From: Mariaggregatimicrobium sp964498785
Lineage (GTDB): Bacteria; Zhuqueibacterota; Zhuqueibacteria; Thermofontimicrobiales; Thiofontviventaceae
NCBI GenBank assembly: GCA_964498785.1
Contig: CAZCJL010000042.1
Coordinates: 1 to 50,963 of the forward strand
Length of the DNA stretch: 50,963 nucleotides
Direction: 5' to 3'
Shown: positions 17,444 through 25,447 of the stretch, one piece after another
How positions within the stretch are numbered: the first letter of the stretch is position 1
How the letters are laid out: every line of letters begins with the position of its first letter
Translations under genes and position numbers: made by a program
The notes under the pieces: generated by a model
Told to the model about the DNA's origin: nothing
Database searches by the model: none
What the model saw: the letters and a program-made list of their open reading frames with translations, nothing else

Positions 17444-18368
17444 TTCAATCTGCGATGTTCCGGGAATTAAAGTGGGGCATGCGCAGGATATTCGAGCGAA
17501 AACCGGATGTACCGTTATTTTGCCAAATACCGAAGCCACAGCAGGCGTCGACGTAAGAGGCTCTGCTCCGGGAAGCAGGGAAATTGAATTGCTTTATCCC
17601 ACGAGACAGATAACCAAAATAAACGCAATTCTATTAACCGGTGGCAGTGCGTTCGGTTTGGATGCTGCTGGCGGTGTTCAGCAATTTCTGGAAGAACATC
17701 ATATTGGTTATAATACTGGCGTTGCCAGAGTACCAATTGTTCCGGCCGCAGTTATTTTTGATCTTGCTGTCGGTGATCCCAAAATAAGACCGGATAAGCA
17801 AATGGGTTACGAGGCAGCCCAAAACGCGTCTGAGAGGGAGAATTCTGAGGGACAAATAGGAGCAGGCATAGGAGCGACCGTCGGAAAACTGGCGGGACAG
17901 GAAAATGCAATGAACGGTGGTATTGGTACCTGCTCTTATGTTATCAATGAAAAAATTATCGTTGCCGTTCTTGTAGTAGTCAACGCGTTGGGCAATATCA
18001 TTGATCCGTACGAAAACCGAACGATAGCCGGGGCACAGGATAGAACCAACGGAGTATTTTTTGATCCCATTCAATTGCTCAAACAATTAGCCGCGCCCAA
18101 TTTTTCAAGTTTTACAAATACAACGCTGGGAGTTGTTGCCACAAATGCAGACTTAACCAAAGAAGAAGTTACGAAAATTGCTCAAATGGCTCAGGATGGT
18201 TTTGCGCGAACAATTTCCCCCTCACATACTCAGTTCGATGGCGATATTATATTTGCTCTATCTACAAATACCGCCGCCAAAGTCGACCCGCTTTTAATTG
18301 GCAGTATTTCCGCGGATATAACTGCAAAGGCTGTTGTTCGCGCGATAAAACATTCGAATCAACAATAA
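17433..18368 (+). CDS. P1-family N-terminal nucleophile hydrolase (DmpA/NylC type)
   Basis: A 311-residue member of the DmpA/NylC (P1, DOM-fold) family: self-processing Ntn-type aminopeptidases or amide hydrolases. It begins CDVPGIKVGHAQD and continues with LLTGGSAFGLDAAGGV, both typical. The processing site is most likely Asn229/Thr230 in SFTNTTLGVVATNA, where autocleavage would free Thr230 as the catalytic nucleophile. The GIGATVGK segment supports the family. There is no signal peptide, so it is probably cytoplasmic. The ATG overlaps the upstream ATPase gene by 11 bases. The substrate is unknown. Confidence 0.88.
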   Translation: MKCNSICDVPGIKVGHAQDIRAKTGCTVILPNTEATAGVDVRGSAPGSREIELLYPTRQITKINAILLTGGSAFGLDAAGGVQQFLEEHHIGYNTGVARVPIVPAAVIFDLAVGDPKIRPDKQMGYEAAQNASERENSEGQIGAGIGATVGKLAGQENAMNGGIGTCSYVINEKIIVAVLVVVNALGNIIDPYENRTIAGAQDRTNGVFFDPIQLLKQLAAPNFSSFTNTTLGVVATNADLTKEEVTKIAQMAQDGFARTISPSHTQFDGDIIFALSTNTAAKVDPLLIGSISADITAKAVVRAIKHSNQQ

Positions 18369-18371
18369 AAA

Positions 18372-18407
18372 AAAACGACAATCTTAATAAATGAAGATTG
18401 CCGTTTT
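18372..18407. terminator. Bidirectional terminator between convergent genes
   Basis: The 14-bp arms AAAACGACAATCTT and AAGATTGCCGTTTT pair with one A-C mismatch. The right side runs into TTTTGTTTTT and the left side is preceded by an A-run, so it can work in both directions between the P1 hydrolase gene and the convergent regulator gene. Confidence 0.85.
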
Positions 18408-18426
18408 GTTTTTCAAAAAAATAAAA

Positions 18427-19401
18427 TCAATCTTTTGGGATTGCGTATTTTTTCATTTTAAATCTCAACGTTGCTTCTGGGATGCCCAGTAACTTGGCTG
18501 CTTTTACCTGATTTCCCCCAAATTTACCCAGCGCTTTTTTTATCAGATAAATTTCAACATCAGATACAATTCCTTTGAGATTTTTGGGTTCCAAAAAATC
18601 GAATTGATGTTTTTTAATACGAAAAGGCAGAAATTCAGGGGAGAGTTCACCTTCCGGCGACATTACGACCAGATTCTGGACCGTATTTTCCAATTCCCGA
18701 ATATTACCTTTCCAATCGTATTCCAAAATGGATTCAAATATTTCAGCCTGAACTGCTGGTTCTTCCCTTTCGCTCTCCGCACAGTATTTTTTTGTAAAAT
18801 AAGCGAACAACTCAGGAATATCCTGTTTGCGTTCGCGCAGCGAAGGAATTCGCAGGGTTAATGTGTTTAATAAATGAAAAAGATCTCTGCGAAACGTGTC
18901 ACTTTCAACCTCGATAGACATGTCATCTTCCGCAGTTGAAATAACTCGGATATCCAATTCGATATTCTCTTTCCCTCCGATACGACGGAATCTTTTATCG
19001 CGCAAAATTTGTAAAAATTCCTCCTGGTACTCAGGATCTAATTCGTCAAGATTATCAAGAAACAGTATACCCTTATGCGCTTTTTCAAGCAGCCCTACGG
19101 TGCGAGTGACAGACTGATCACCTTCTGTCTCTTCTCCATACAAATGATTAGCGTCAATTGTTTTACCAACTGTCGCACAATTAATTTTAACGAATGTCCG
19201 ATTTTTTCGACCACTGCTTAAATGAATATGGCGAGAGATAAACTCTTTACCAACACCAGTTTCACCAATGATTAAAATGTTGCTGTCAATTTTGGAAAGC
19301 TTTTTAACTGCTCTCCTTAAACGCTTTGCTTCTGGACTACTTCCGACAATCGGAGCGTCTTGAAGTATTTCCATCGCATTTTCCAAGTGTTTTTGACTCA
19401 T
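18427..19401 (-). CDS. Sigma-54-activator-like AAA+ regulator lacking the GAFTGA motif
   Basis: A 324-residue protein with an AAA+ domain of the bacterial enhancer-binding type (about 17-245) and a C-terminal Fis-type helix-turn-helix (about 295-317, GGNQVKAAKLLGIPEATLRFKM). There is no N-terminal sensor domain. Walker A is GETGVGKE (46-53). The loop that should read LFGHE-GAFTGA reads LYGEETEGDQSVTRTVG (88-104), so the sigma-54-contacting GAFTGA is gone. Walker B is ILFLDN (112-117), with Asn117 in place of the catalytic Glu. RRDLFHLLN-LTLRIPSLRERKQDIPEL and GNIRELENTV remain. The domain probably no longer remodels sigma-54 holoenzyme; it may act as a DNA-binding regulator. It faces the P1 hydrolase gene across a terminator. 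Confidence 0.85.
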   Translation of the reverse strand: MSQKHLENAMEILQDAPIVGSSPEAKRLRRAVKKLSKIDSNILIIGETGVGKEFISRHIHLSSGRKNRTFVKINCATVGKTIDANHLYGEETEGDQSVTRTVGLLEKAHKGILFLDNLDELDPEYQEEFLQILRDKRFRRIGGKENIELDIRVISTAEDDMSIEVESDTFRRDLFHLLNTLTLRIPSLRERKQDIPELFAYFTKKYCAESEREEPAVQAEIFESILEYDWKGNIRELENTVQNLVVMSPEGELSPEFLPFRIKKHQFDFLEPKNLKGIVSDVEIYLIKKALGKFGGNQVKAAKLLGIPEATLRFKMKKYAIPKD

Positions 19402-19450
19402 TTTATACCACCTCTTTGTTTAAATTATTAATAAAAATGTGTTATCTCCT

Positions 19451-20503
19451 TTATTTTTTCTTTGATAAAATATAATAGTAAATTAAAAAAAGAATTAAAG
19501 CTAACAATAAAAATAGTATAATCCGTTTCCCATAACCTATCGGAACAAACATAATAAACATGGCCAGTCCTACAGTGGATATCAGAAAAAACGAAAATCG
19601 ATTCGGGAAAATTCTCAGGTAATCTCGAAACATTATAAATAACTTGCTAAACCGACTTTGTTTTTTTATAATCTTTAAATCCACATTTGTTTCTTTAAAA
19701 ATAAACCGATCGTAAAATTGTCCAAAATCAGAATAGATATTTTTTAAAATGGTATGAAATAACAAAATAAAAAAAACTAAGATAACTGTTAATAGTAACT
19801 GACTGGAAATGGGTAATGGATTGTTTATTTTAAAATAGATAATCCCGCTATCAAACCCATCATACATGATAAAAAAGAAAAACAATACAACTATCGCATC
19901 TACGTAGCGACTGATTGGCTTTTCTTTAAGATAAACAAATATTCCATAAAGAACAATAAAAAAAAGCGCAAGCATATTTGTTTCAAGGTTGCGAAAAATT
20001 AAGGCATCATAATTTGTAAAAACATATTTCGGATCGACTAAAAACTGGTAATAAAAATAAAAACAAAATGGTACTACTATCCCTAATGTCCATAAATATT
20101 TAGTAACAACTTTTTCATTGTAAAACAAATAATCTATTGTAATATAAACGATAGAAATGCATGTAAATAAGCTAATTAAAAATTTTCGATACGGGAGTAT
20201 ATAGTAAATCAGAAAATCATTACCAAATAAGTACTTATCACCTATCAGTGTATGAAAAAAACTGAGCGCATACATCAATGCAAGTAAAGATATATTTAAA
20301 AATATGTAACGATTATACTGAGCCGCACGATAAATCGCAAAAGCAAAAAGAAATATTATTAACCATAAATTGTAATTAATTAATGAAGTAAATCCCAGTT
20401 CCCAATGCCATGATTTGTTCATAAAAATTGCAAAAACGATTGTAAAATATGCCGTTCCAAAATTCAGAATACTAAAGTAAACTTTTCTCAATTTGGCTTC
20501 CAT
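19451..20503 (-). CDS. Multi-pass membrane protein of unknown function
   Basis: About 350 residues with roughly nine or ten hydrophobic segments spread over the full length, separated by short loops with Lys/Arg. One hydrophilic stretch (about 262-297, with many Lys) probably lies in the cytoplasm. I recognise no family motif. It is very rich in Phe, Tyr, Ile and Leu, in line with the AT-rich DNA. The start is uncertain: I chose the ATG at 20503; a TTG at 20515 sits directly after the stop of the upstream small gene. No clear ribosome binding site is visible, so it may be translated by coupling to that gene. Confidence 0.65.
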   Translation of the reverse strand: MEAKLRKVYFSILNFGTAYFTIVFAIFMNKSWHWELGFTSLINYNLWLIIFLFAFAIYRAAQYNRYIFLNISLLALMYALSFFHTLIGDKYLFGNDFLIYYILPYRKFLISLFTCISIVYITIDYLFYNEKVVTKYLWTLGIVVPFCFYFYYQFLVDPKYVFTNYDALIFRNLETNMLALFFIVLYGIFVYLKEKPISRYVDAIVVLFFFFIMYDGFDSGIIYFKINNPLPISSQLLLTVILVFFILLFHTILKNIYSDFGQFYDRFIFKETNVDLKIIKKQSRFSKLFIMFRDYLRIFPNRFSFFLISTVGLAMFIMFVPIGYGKRIILFLLLALILFLIYYYILSKKK

Positions 20504-20515
20504 GTACAATGACAA

Positions 20516-20722
20516 CTACTCTGATACATCAGGATTTGGTTTCGGGGGCAAAGGAGTCGGATCAATCCCATGCTGCTTACCATAAGTTTGCTGTGAACGC
20601 ACTTGTTGATTTTGATTTTTTAAAAGCTTGAATAAATCAGAATGCGTGAAACAAGCTAAAATAATCACATATAAAAACAATGTGATAAGGATCAGCACTT
20701 TCTTTATTCTTTTTTTTTGCAT
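20516..20722 (-). CDS. Small membrane-anchored protein, unknown
   Basis: A 68-residue protein: basic N-terminus (QKKRIKK), one transmembrane segment (about 8-25, with a single Cys) and a polar tail ending in a proline-rich PTPLPPKPNP stretch. It may be an uncleaved anchor with an exported tail. It abuts the membrane protein gene that follows and is probably in the same transcript. No family is recognised and the ribosome binding site is weak, so its reality rests on position and composition. Confidence 0.5.
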   Translation of the reverse strand: MQKKRIKKVLILITLFLYVIILACFTHSDLFKLLKNQNQQVRSQQTYGKQHGIDPTPLPPKPNPDVSE

Positions 20723-21871
20723 TTTTAATATCCGATATCACTATTTCATAATTAATTTCAGCATTATAATCAATACTATTAAAATTCAACACCCAAAAAC
20801 AACAAAAAGCTGACCTATATGAATATATATCACGCTTTCATCGATATTTCTTATTACTACCTATTTACAATTTCTGCAAATATATTAAAACCTCCATCTA
20901 TTTTACGAGTTAATAAGATATAAAAATTTATCGTAAAAGTCAAGAGTTTTTTATCTTTTTTATTAGATTATACTAATTATCATGAAAAACTGCCTAAAGA
21001 CCTCTAAATATCGATAATTTATTTTATTTTCATAAGTTATCGCTTTTTTAATTGAATTTGATTATTAATATATCTTTATTTGTACTTATTTATTTTATAG
21101 TTAGAAACATCTCAAATCCGGTAACAGTTCGCGGTAATTCTGTTCTGTTATTTTGTTAATAACGCTTAAAGTTATTGCAAATATTTTTATTGCGATGGTT
21201 TTTAGTATCAATCAATATTATTTTAACAACCTACCTTATAAATTATCATCAAGTTATAATTAAATAACTTGATCAGAGTATTATCGCTAAAACATTCGCC
21301 ATATTTTTAGGCTGATACATCCTTCTTACGTTTGATTAAATTGGGTTTCGGTATCAATATTGCCTATAATATTTGTACAGATATATCAACCTTAAAGTTA
21401 CGATTTTGTGAGAGAAATTTATTTATTTTCAAATTATACTATTTTGTTGGATTTTAGTTCGGAGAAAAATAAAAAAATTCAGGCTTATTTAATTAACATG
21501 AAAAATTCATAGCTACAGAGGCTCAGAGTACACAGAGTTTTTATTTTCAAAACGTTACTCAAACAATAGCAACTCGAATTTATCGTAACTCAGTTTGAAA
21601 AGTTTTATGCACACACGTTGCTGTTTCTCTTTGACCTCTGTGCTTCTGTGGCACGTTTTGTGAATAATGCAGGTTAAATAGTTTTAATTACTACTTAGTC
21701 ATATTCAGATCTGGTATAAATAACGAGTTTCCGATTTAAGGAACTTGTCATTTTAGTAATTTTCCGGCAGCGATTCACATTAATATGTAGCAAAATGTTC
21801 ACGAAAAATTGAGGAATGACAATAAATCTCAAACCTGACGAAGTAATTAAATAAGCCTTTTAAATGGATGG
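20723..21871. other. 1.15-kb AT-rich region without a gene
   Basis: I see no coding frame here that I can support. The region is very AT-rich. Its only notable content is copy A of the 178-bp repeat at 21499-21676. No tRNA-like or riboswitch-like fold was recognised. Confidence 0.6.
21499..21676. repeat. 178-bp dispersed repeat, copy A
   Basis: This copy matches copy B at 41534-41711 over exactly 178 positions with 14 differences and no gaps (about 92 percent). The outer arms (21512-21528 and 21636-21652) pair over 17 positions with two wobbles and one mismatch. An inner inverted pair is TTTTCAAAACGTTAC (21544-21558) with 21585-21601. A crossing pair is AGCAAC (21568-21573) with GTTGCT (21617-21622). 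No open frame is shared between the copies. Confidence 0.9.
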
Positions 21872-22186
21872 CTAACTGAGAGTATATTCTTTTTTTGAAT
21901 TTTGAACGATTGAAACTTTTTTGCCAAAATGAACTGGAAATATATCAAAGAAACTTTTAGCATCAATCCGGTAATGACTATGCGGCTTATTCGGCCCCAT
22001 GCACCAACATTCAACAGCCGTTACCATGGAATCCACTGTTTTCTCTTCATTACCGCTGATGGTTAATTTGAATGGCTTACCAACTTTTGGGAAAAATTCA
22101 AGTGCATTTTTTAAAACAAGAATGTAGCGCCCCTGCGCTTCTTCATCTGATATTTTTCGCTTGTACACTTTTTGATCATCAGCCAT
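21872..22186 (-). CDS. Conserved-looking 104-residue protein, unknown function
   Basis: A small soluble protein without a signal peptide. It starts with a charged segment (MADDQKVYKRKISDEEAQG), then a likely alpha/beta region (RYILVLKNALEFFPKVG) and a Cys/His-containing stretch (ECWCMGPNKPHSHYRID, about 59-75) that could bind metal. It ends with beta-like KKVSIVQNSKKEYTL. I recognise no family. The ribosome binding site AAGGAGG lies 9 bases before the ATG, so the gene is well supported. It lies about 100 bases downstream of the divergent clpC paralogue in the same direction and may be co-transcribed; a partner role is inference. Confidence 0.7.
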   Translation of the reverse strand: MADDQKVYKRKISDEEAQGRYILVLKNALEFFPKVGKPFKLTISGNEEKTVDSMVTAVECWCMGPNKPHSHYRIDAKSFFDIFPVHFGKKVSIVQNSKKEYTLS

Positions 22187-22288
22187 AATAATTCCTCCTT
22201 TTAATTAATTATAGTGAATATAATATATTAAAGGTATTGATCAATGTCAAGTGAAAACTTGAATATCAGATTATCATGAGGAATATTT

Positions 22289-24673
22289 TTAATATGTTGG
22301 TTTACCTAAAACTTTATTCTCTTTCAAAGAAAAATTAAATTCAATTTCATTATTTAGTTCATCCATGAACACATATCGTTTTTGTGATGATTGATTATGA
22401 AGTAATGCAAACGCTAAACTATCTTCAACACATTTTCGCACAACAGATTTGATTTTTCGTGCGTCAGATTTATCCGTTGCTTTCATCAAAATCAAATCGA
22501 TAACTTTATCTGAAATTTTCACAATATATCCCAATTCTGCCAGATTATTGCTTATTCGTTTCAATTCCTCCTTCACAATCGATCTCAAATTATTTTCATT
22601 TAAATAGTTAAATTCAAGGACTTCATCTAATCTATTTACTAATTCGGGAGTTAACACCTTTTTCACAAACTCTTTACCGCTGTTAAAGTCGGTAGAATTA
22701 CTATTAAAACCAATTGCGTTTTTTTGTCTTTTGTCAAAGTGCATCGTCAGAATAACGATGGTATTTTTAAAATCGATCTTTCGTCCAATGCTGTCTGTTA
22801 ATGTTCCTTCGTCCAATATCTGTAATAATATATTGAGGATGTCCGGATGTGCTTTTTCAATATTATCAAAAAGTACAATACTATAGGGATAGCGGCGTAC
22901 TTTTTCAGTCAACTCACCTCCTCGTTCGTAACCGACATATCCCGGAGGTGCGCCAATTAAGCGGGAGATTGAATATTTTTCCATGTATTCGGTCATGTCA
23001 AATTGTAAAAATGCCTGTTCGTTATCAAATAAATAATTGGCCAATTCCTTTGCTAATTTTGATTTTCCGACGCCTGAAGGCCCTACAAGAAGAAAAGTTC
23101 CAACAGGTTTACCCGGATCTTTTAGCCCGGCTCTGGCTCTTTTTAGCGCGTTTGATATTCGATTAATATTTTCGCTGTGTCCAAAAACAACTTCATTTAA
23201 TCTTTTTTCCATATTGAGAAATTTGTCTGTTTCTGAAATGCTCAAGCTCTCCATGGAAATACCAGTCATCAAATGCAATATTTTAGCGATATCTCGTTTT
23301 CTAACGACCGGGACGTTATTTTCAGGTTTTTTAAATTTTACCGTATTGAGCGCATAATTTTTTTGACGGTATTTAAATTGTTCTCCATTCGCAACAGACT
23401 GATTTTGAGACATATAATTTTCTTCATATTGTAATTCTTTTTTACAAGAATCCTTTTCTGTTTCTGTTATAGAAAAGCGCACAAGAGCAGCCGCCTCATC
23501 GAGCAAATCAATTGCTTTATCTGGCAAAAACCGATCAGTAAGATAGCGATCGGAGAGCGTAACAGAAGCTTGTAACGCTTCATTCGAATATGCCACATGA
23601 TGATAGTTTTCATATTTGGATTTAATTCCATTGAGAATCATAACTGTTTGTTTTTTCCCTGGCGCCTTAACGTGAATATTTTGAAATCGCCGTATTAACG
23701 CTTTATCCTGTTCCATAATTCTTCTGTAATCATCGAGAGTTGTGGTTCCGATAACCCGGAGCCGTCCATCTGCTAGTAGCGGCTTCAATAAATTTGCCAA
23801 TCCGAGGCTATTACCATTCCCGCTAACGTTCACGATATTATGGATTTCATCAATGAATAGAAACACATTTTTTGCTCGTAATATTTTTTTTAAAATAAAT
23901 TTTAGTTTTTCCTCTAATTGTCCGCGCAAAGCCGTACCAGAGAGAAGAGAAACCAGGTCCAGGTTAAATATTTTCGAATCAGCCAACATACCGGGAACTT
24001 CTCCGCTGACAATTCGCCGGGCAAGCCCTTCAACCAAAGCGGTTTTTCCAATGCCCGGTTCGCCAATAACTAACGGATTGTTTTTCTTCTTTCGACACAA
24101 AATTTGCAAAAGTCTTGCAATTTCTTGCTCTCGGCCAATAACAGGATCCAGACGATTCTTTTTGATCTGTTCTGTTAGCTCTACTCCATACTGGTGCAAG
24201 GCAGCAGGGGTAAAATTATATTCTCCGTTGATTTTGTCCGGATTTAATTGCCGCAGAATTTTTTTTGTTGAATTATAATCAATCTTGAAATGATTTAATA
24301 TTCTGGCAGCAATGCCATCTGTTTCCTGCAATAGAGCGAGGAATAAATGCTCTGCTTTAATTTTTAAAGAATTCGAGGTGCCAGCTTCAATCCAGGCTCT
24401 CTTTAACACATTTTCAGCTCGCTTGGTAAGCGGCATATCATCCATGTCGATCGTAAAGGGCAGCGGTTTAACAGCATTTTCAATTTTCGATTTTAATAAA
24501 ACAGGATTACAGTTTAATTCACTCAATAAAAGAGAAATAACACTGTTTTTCTCATCTTTTAATAATCCTAATAAAATATGCTCTGTATTTATGAAATCAC
24601 TTTTTAATCTTAACGCTTCTTCCCGTGAATATTTTAAAATTATCTGGATCTGTTTTGAAAAATCTTTATTCAT
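22289..24673 (-). CDS. Divergent ClpC paralogue with degenerate second ATPase site
   Basis: A 794-residue Hsp100 protein clearly related to ClpC. The N-domain double repeat (about 1-142) starts MNKDFSKQIQIILKYSREEALRL. The first AAA+ module is intact: Walker A GEPGIGKT (204-211), Walker B FLFIDE (271-276). The middle region (about 400-455) lacks the coiled-coil/UVR motif of ClpC. In the second module Walker A is GPSGVGKS (531-538), but Walker B is IVLFDN (599-604), with Asn604 for the catalytic Glu. The sensor-1 Ser-Asn is replaced by Met-His, and the GARP region is altered. An IGF tripeptide (654-656) remains at the ClpP-docking position. The ATG at 24673 has AGAGGAAG upstream; a longer frame to 24754 lacks support. 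It may be a ClpC regulator or a specialised unfoldase driven by module 1. Confidence 0.92.
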   Translation of the reverse strand: MNKDFSKQIQIILKYSREEALRLKSDFINTEHILLGLLKDEKNSVISLLLSELNCNPVLLKSKIENAVKPLPFTIDMDDMPLTKRAENVLKRAWIEAGTSNSLKIKAEHLFLALLQETDGIAARILNHFKIDYNSTKKILRQLNPDKINGEYNFTPAALHQYGVELTEQIKKNRLDPVIGREQEIARLLQILCRKKKNNPLVIGEPGIGKTALVEGLARRIVSGEVPGMLADSKIFNLDLVSLLSGTALRGQLEEKLKFILKKILRAKNVFLFIDEIHNIVNVSGNGNSLGLANLLKPLLADGRLRVIGTTTLDDYRRIMEQDKALIRRFQNIHVKAPGKKQTVMILNGIKSKYENYHHVAYSNEALQASVTLSDRYLTDRFLPDKAIDLLDEAAALVRFSITETEKDSCKKELQYEENYMSQNQSVANGEQFKYRQKNYALNTVKFKKPENNVPVVRKRDIAKILHLMTGISMESLSISETDKFLNMEKRLNEVVFGHSENINRISNALKRARAGLKDPGKPVGTFLLVGPSGVGKSKLAKELANYLFDNEQAFLQFDMTEYMEKYSISRLIGAPPGYVGYERGGELTEKVRRYPYSIVLFDNIEKAHPDILNILLQILDEGTLTDSIGRKIDFKNTIVILTMHFDKRQKNAIGFNSNSTDFNSGKEFVKKVLTPELVNRLDEVLEFNYLNENNLRSIVKEELKRISNNLAELGYIVKISDKVIDLILMKATDKSDARKIKSVVRKCVEDSLAFALLHNQSSQKRYVFMDELNNEIEFNFSLKENKVLGKPTY

Positions 24674-24883
24674 TATCTTCCTCTGTCCTGGTAAAGCAAC
24701 TTTGTAATTTAAATCTTCTAATCCAAAAGTTGTACCAGTATAAAACAGAGACAAAGCATATTGTTTTTATTAACATTAAAACATTATAACGTAATTATGA
24801 TCCTTCTCATTTTGAGAATAAACTCCATAAATGTAAAAATTGAATATCAATTTGATAATGGATTGAGGCGATTTCAGAAGCAA

Positions 24884-24912
24884 AAAGTCCCGTAACATAA
24901 GTACGGGACTTT
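24884..24912 (-). terminator. Intrinsic terminator of the bcp gene
   Basis: The 11-bp arms AAAGTCCCGTA and TACGGGACTTT enclose a 7-base loop. On the minus strand a TTTTT run is part of and follows the hairpin. It starts 7 bases after the peroxiredoxin stop codon. Confidence 0.85.
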
Positions 24913-24918
24913 GATAGG

Positions 24919-25371
24919 TTACAATATTTTGATGATATCTTTGGCGTGATAAGCTGGCCTCACTTTGTTAAACACATGCCGAATGAACCCGTTTTCATCA
25001 ATCAAAAAAGTGGTTCTATGAATACTCATGTATTTTCTGCCATATAACTCTTTTTCACGATACACGCCATATCGAGTCGCGACATTTGTATTAATATCTG
25101 ATAACAGTTGAAACGGGAGATTATATTTTTCGATAAATTGGCGATGACTTTTTTTATTGTCAAAACTTATCCCGAATATTTCAACATTCTTTTCTTTAAA
25201 AATATCATAACAGTCACGGAAAGAACATGCTTGTTTTGTACATGCGCCTGTTTCGTCTTTCAGGTAAAAATAGACGACAACTTTTTTGCCTCGATAATCG
25301 GATAAATTAACAATAACGCCGTTCTGATTTGGTAAGGAAAATTCTGGCGCTAATTCAGAAACCTCTAACAT
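24919..25371 (-). CDS. bcp: Peroxiredoxin, Bcp/PrxQ type
   Basis: A 150-residue thiol peroxidase that reduces hydrogen peroxide and organic hydroperoxides with reducing power from thioredoxin. The start LEVSELAPEFSLPNQNG and the active-site stretch DETGACTKQACSFRD (about 39-53) fit the Bcp/PrxQ group. The peroxidatic Cys (in GACT) and a resolving Cys five residues later are both present. The usual TPGCT reads TGACT, a mild deviation. The conserved Arg is near residue 118 (SIHRTTFLID). Its own terminator follows. Upstream is a GGAGTGAGTAGGAT leader. Confidence 0.93.
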   Translation of the reverse strand: MLEVSELAPEFSLPNQNGVIVNLSDYRGKKVVVYFYLKDETGACTKQACSFRDCYDIFKEKNVEIFGISFDNKKSHRQFIEKYNLPFQLLSDINTNVATRYGVYREKELYGRKYMSIHRTTFLIDENGFIRHVFNKVRPAYHAKDIIKIL

Positions 25372-25447
25372 ATCCTACTCACTCCAACGGTTAAAATTTC
25401 ATATTTGCTCAGAATGCGTAATTGTATGCTTTTCCTGAAATAAAATC

